A DNA stretch of 23,145 nt, taken from contig CANIBV010000013.1 of NCBI GenBank assembly GCA_947466005.1, positions 1 to 23,145 of the forward strand. Direction: 5' to 3'. The stretch is from Spartobacteria bacterium (GTDB lineage Bacteria; Verrucomicrobiota; Verrucomicrobiia; Chthoniobacterales; UBA6821). Each line of letters begins with the position of its first letter. The first letter of the stretch is position 1. The position numbers and the translations under genes are program-made. Below, in pieces: positions 21,846 through 23,145 of this stretch. The notes beneath the pieces were generated by a model, which ran no database searches, was not told the origin of the DNA, and was given only the letters and a program-made list of their open reading frames with translations.

Positions 21846-23098
21846 GTGTGCCGGGACATCCCACACAGACTCATACCGGAGTGAGGGAAATTCTTGAAGG
21901 GCTTGCCAAGCAGGCCGGGATATCACTCTCGGGTGCCAAGATCCGCCGTTCCTCCTCCCGCTTCTGTCTCGGAGTGGAGCACGGCGACTACAATGGCACA
22001 GAGCTCTTCGGAGTCGGCACCGATCGCTTTATCTGGATGGCCTTCCGTCCCAACGGAACCAACCGCCTCCGTCTCTTTAGTGGTAATTTCCCGAAGGATG
22101 GCCTGATTGATGTCGCCCTCGATGAGATTCCGGAGCCGGGCAGCGCGCCCGATTCCTGGTGCCGCTTCCCGCTGGGCGTGGCCTGGCAGCTGAAGAGATC
22201 TGGTTTTGCACTCACCCAGGGCATGGATGCTGTGCTCTATGGGGACATTCCCGGGGGCGGCATGTCCCGTTCCGCTTCCCTGACGCTGAATCTCCTCATC
22301 TCGCTTGCCGAGGTGAATAGCATCAATCTGGCGCCTGACAACAATGAGATGAGGATCGTTGACCTCGCTCAGGCTGTGGAGAACGACTACATCGGCTCTC
22401 CCTGCGGCAACCTTGATCAGATCATGATTCTCTTTGCCCGTGAGGGAATGGGGACGCATTACAACCCGGCGAACCGTTCCATACGCCACGTTCCCCTCGG
22501 TGAGGGAGCGGTTGATTTCAGGATCATCAGCCTCGATACCGGCACCATGCGCCCGGGGCTTGAGAAATCCACCTACAAGATCCGCCATGCCGAGTGCCGT
22601 GAGATGGTGGGCCTTTGCCATCAACCCTTCGGAATCAACACGCTTGGGGAGGTCCGCACCGAGGAGCTCTACCGGTCGATTCTAGCCAAGTTCATTGCCA
22701 GTCACCCTCATCTTTGCGATCGCCTCACCTACATCTATCACGCCCAGCAACGCTTCGCTCAGATGCTTGACGCCTGGACGAAGGGAGATGTCGCCACCGT
22801 GGGATCCATCTTCCGCGCGGATGGCATCTCCCTTCGCGATGACTATCAGATCTCCGGCAAGGAGCTCGAAACCATGTGCGATATCGTCAGGACCATTCCT
22901 GGCGTCCTCGGCGAGAGGATGCTTGGTGGAGGAGACAAGGGTGCCAGCGGTGCCCTGATTCTCCCTGAAGCTGAAGAAGCGCTACGCAAGGCGGTGGCGA
23001 CGGCCTACACGCGGAGTCACCCCGACTTTGCTGACAGTTACGCAGTGCACTCCTGCCGGATGGTTGACGGGATCACGCTCCTCCCGGGTTGGGAATAA
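21842..23098 (+). CDS. galactokinase-family GHMP kinase
   Basis: This 418-residue GHMP-superfamily kinase should phosphorylate a sugar with ATP. Motif 1 is SSSRFCLGVEHGDYNG (37-52), in which R40, E46, H47 and D49 match the sugar-binding residues of galactokinase GRVNLIGEHTDYNGG. Motif 2, the ATP loop, is GDIPGGGMSRSASL (134-147), where galactokinase has GLSSSAS. CGNLDQ (188-193) holds the probable catalytic aspartate D192. Motif 3 is LGGGDKGASG (361-370), where galactokinase has a GAGFGG-type loop. Galactose is the likely but unproven substrate; arabinose, N-acetylgalactosamine or another sugar is possible. The start overlaps the stop of the symporter remnant, which suggests the locus once paired uptake with phosphorylation of the same sugar. 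Confidence 0.88.
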   Translation: MSVPGHPTQTHTGVREILEGLAKQAGISLSGAKIRRSSSRFCLGVEHGDYNGTELFGVGTDRFIWMAFRPNGTNRLRLFSGNFPKDGLIDVALDEIPEPGSAPDSWCRFPLGVAWQLKRSGFALTQGMDAVLYGDIPGGGMSRSASLTLNLLISLAEVNSINLAPDNNEMRIVDLAQAVENDYIGSPCGNLDQIMILFAREGMGTHYNPANRSIRHVPLGEGAVDFRIISLDTGTMRPGLEKSTYKIRHAECREMVGLCHQPFGINTLGEVRTEELYRSILAKFIASHPHLCDRLTYIYHAQQRFAQMLDAWTKGDVATVGSIFRADGISLRDDYQISGKELETMCDIVRTIPGVLGERMLGGGDKGASGALILPEAEEALRKAVATAYTRSHPDFADSYAVHSCRMVDGITLLPGWE

Positions 23099-23145
23099 GG
23101 GACGCAGTCAGTACTGCCCTATCCCCCGATGGCCGGAGCGTGGCC
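23099..23145. other. non-coding right edge
   Basis: This is 47 bp after the kinase stop. I see no gene and no terminator hairpin. Confidence 0.4.

Noticed and set aside
1..23145. parS sites (TGTTTCACGTGAAACA type)
   Set aside because: I looked for the canonical palindrome and found none, so parS is not annotated despite parB being present.
1..23145. CRISPR array, tRNA, rRNA or intact transposase
   Set aside because: No regularly spaced repeats, no cloverleaf-like sequence, no rRNA blocks and no transposase motifs were seen.

Overview
The window looks like chromosomal DNA of a GC-rich, Gram-negative-type (diderm) bacterium. The evidence for an outer membrane is an LptD-like LPS-assembly protein. 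The overall protein flavour (GHMP/galactokinase-like enzyme, Q/R/G-rich hypothetical, genes that mostly lack clear Shine-Dalgarno sequences) suggests the Verrucomicrobiota; that placement is an inference from sequence feel, not a computed result. Almost all of the content is housekeeping and nutrient-uptake genes. No CRISPR array, rRNA, tRNA, prophage or intact transposase was seen.

Left third (1-7000), mostly on the minus strand. dinB (DNA polymerase IV) is followed by a gene-poor stretch (1141-2034) with an AT-rich possible promoter, a doubtful small membrane-protein ORF and a frameshifted, 5'-truncated TrpF-like pseudogene. A tight minus-strand series then runs leftward from parB: parB, acyl desaturase, FAD-dependent amine-oxidase-like protein, DUF1365 protein, and a Q/R/G-rich disordered protein. 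The last four look like one lipid-remodelling unit, with a short overlap or one-base coupling at two of its junctions.

Middle (7002-14856), plus strand. A lipoate/biotin-ligase-family gene ends exactly at a 123-bp inverted-repeat element that resembles a TA-targeting MITE. After it comes a candidate Pho box and a complete pstS-pstC-pstA-pstB-phoU phosphate-uptake operon, then lptD, which has a run of ten G's just upstream of its start.

Right third (14857-23145). A minus-strand group reads accB, accC, thiE and a MidA-type methyltransferase (fatty-acid initiation and thiamine synthesis). Divergent from it, secG, panC and nadB run on the plus strand (protein export, pantothenate and NAD synthesis); panC and nadB overlap by ATGA, and nadB carries an in-frame run of nine G's. 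The window ends with a 43-codon remnant of a sodium:solute symporter that overlaps, again by ATGA, the start of a galactokinase-family kinase.

The observations most worth a second look are the MITE-like element sitting in a stop codon, the two long G tracts, the symporter stub coupled to a sugar kinase, the desaturase/FAD-oxidase/DUF1365 cluster and the cysteine-free LptD.
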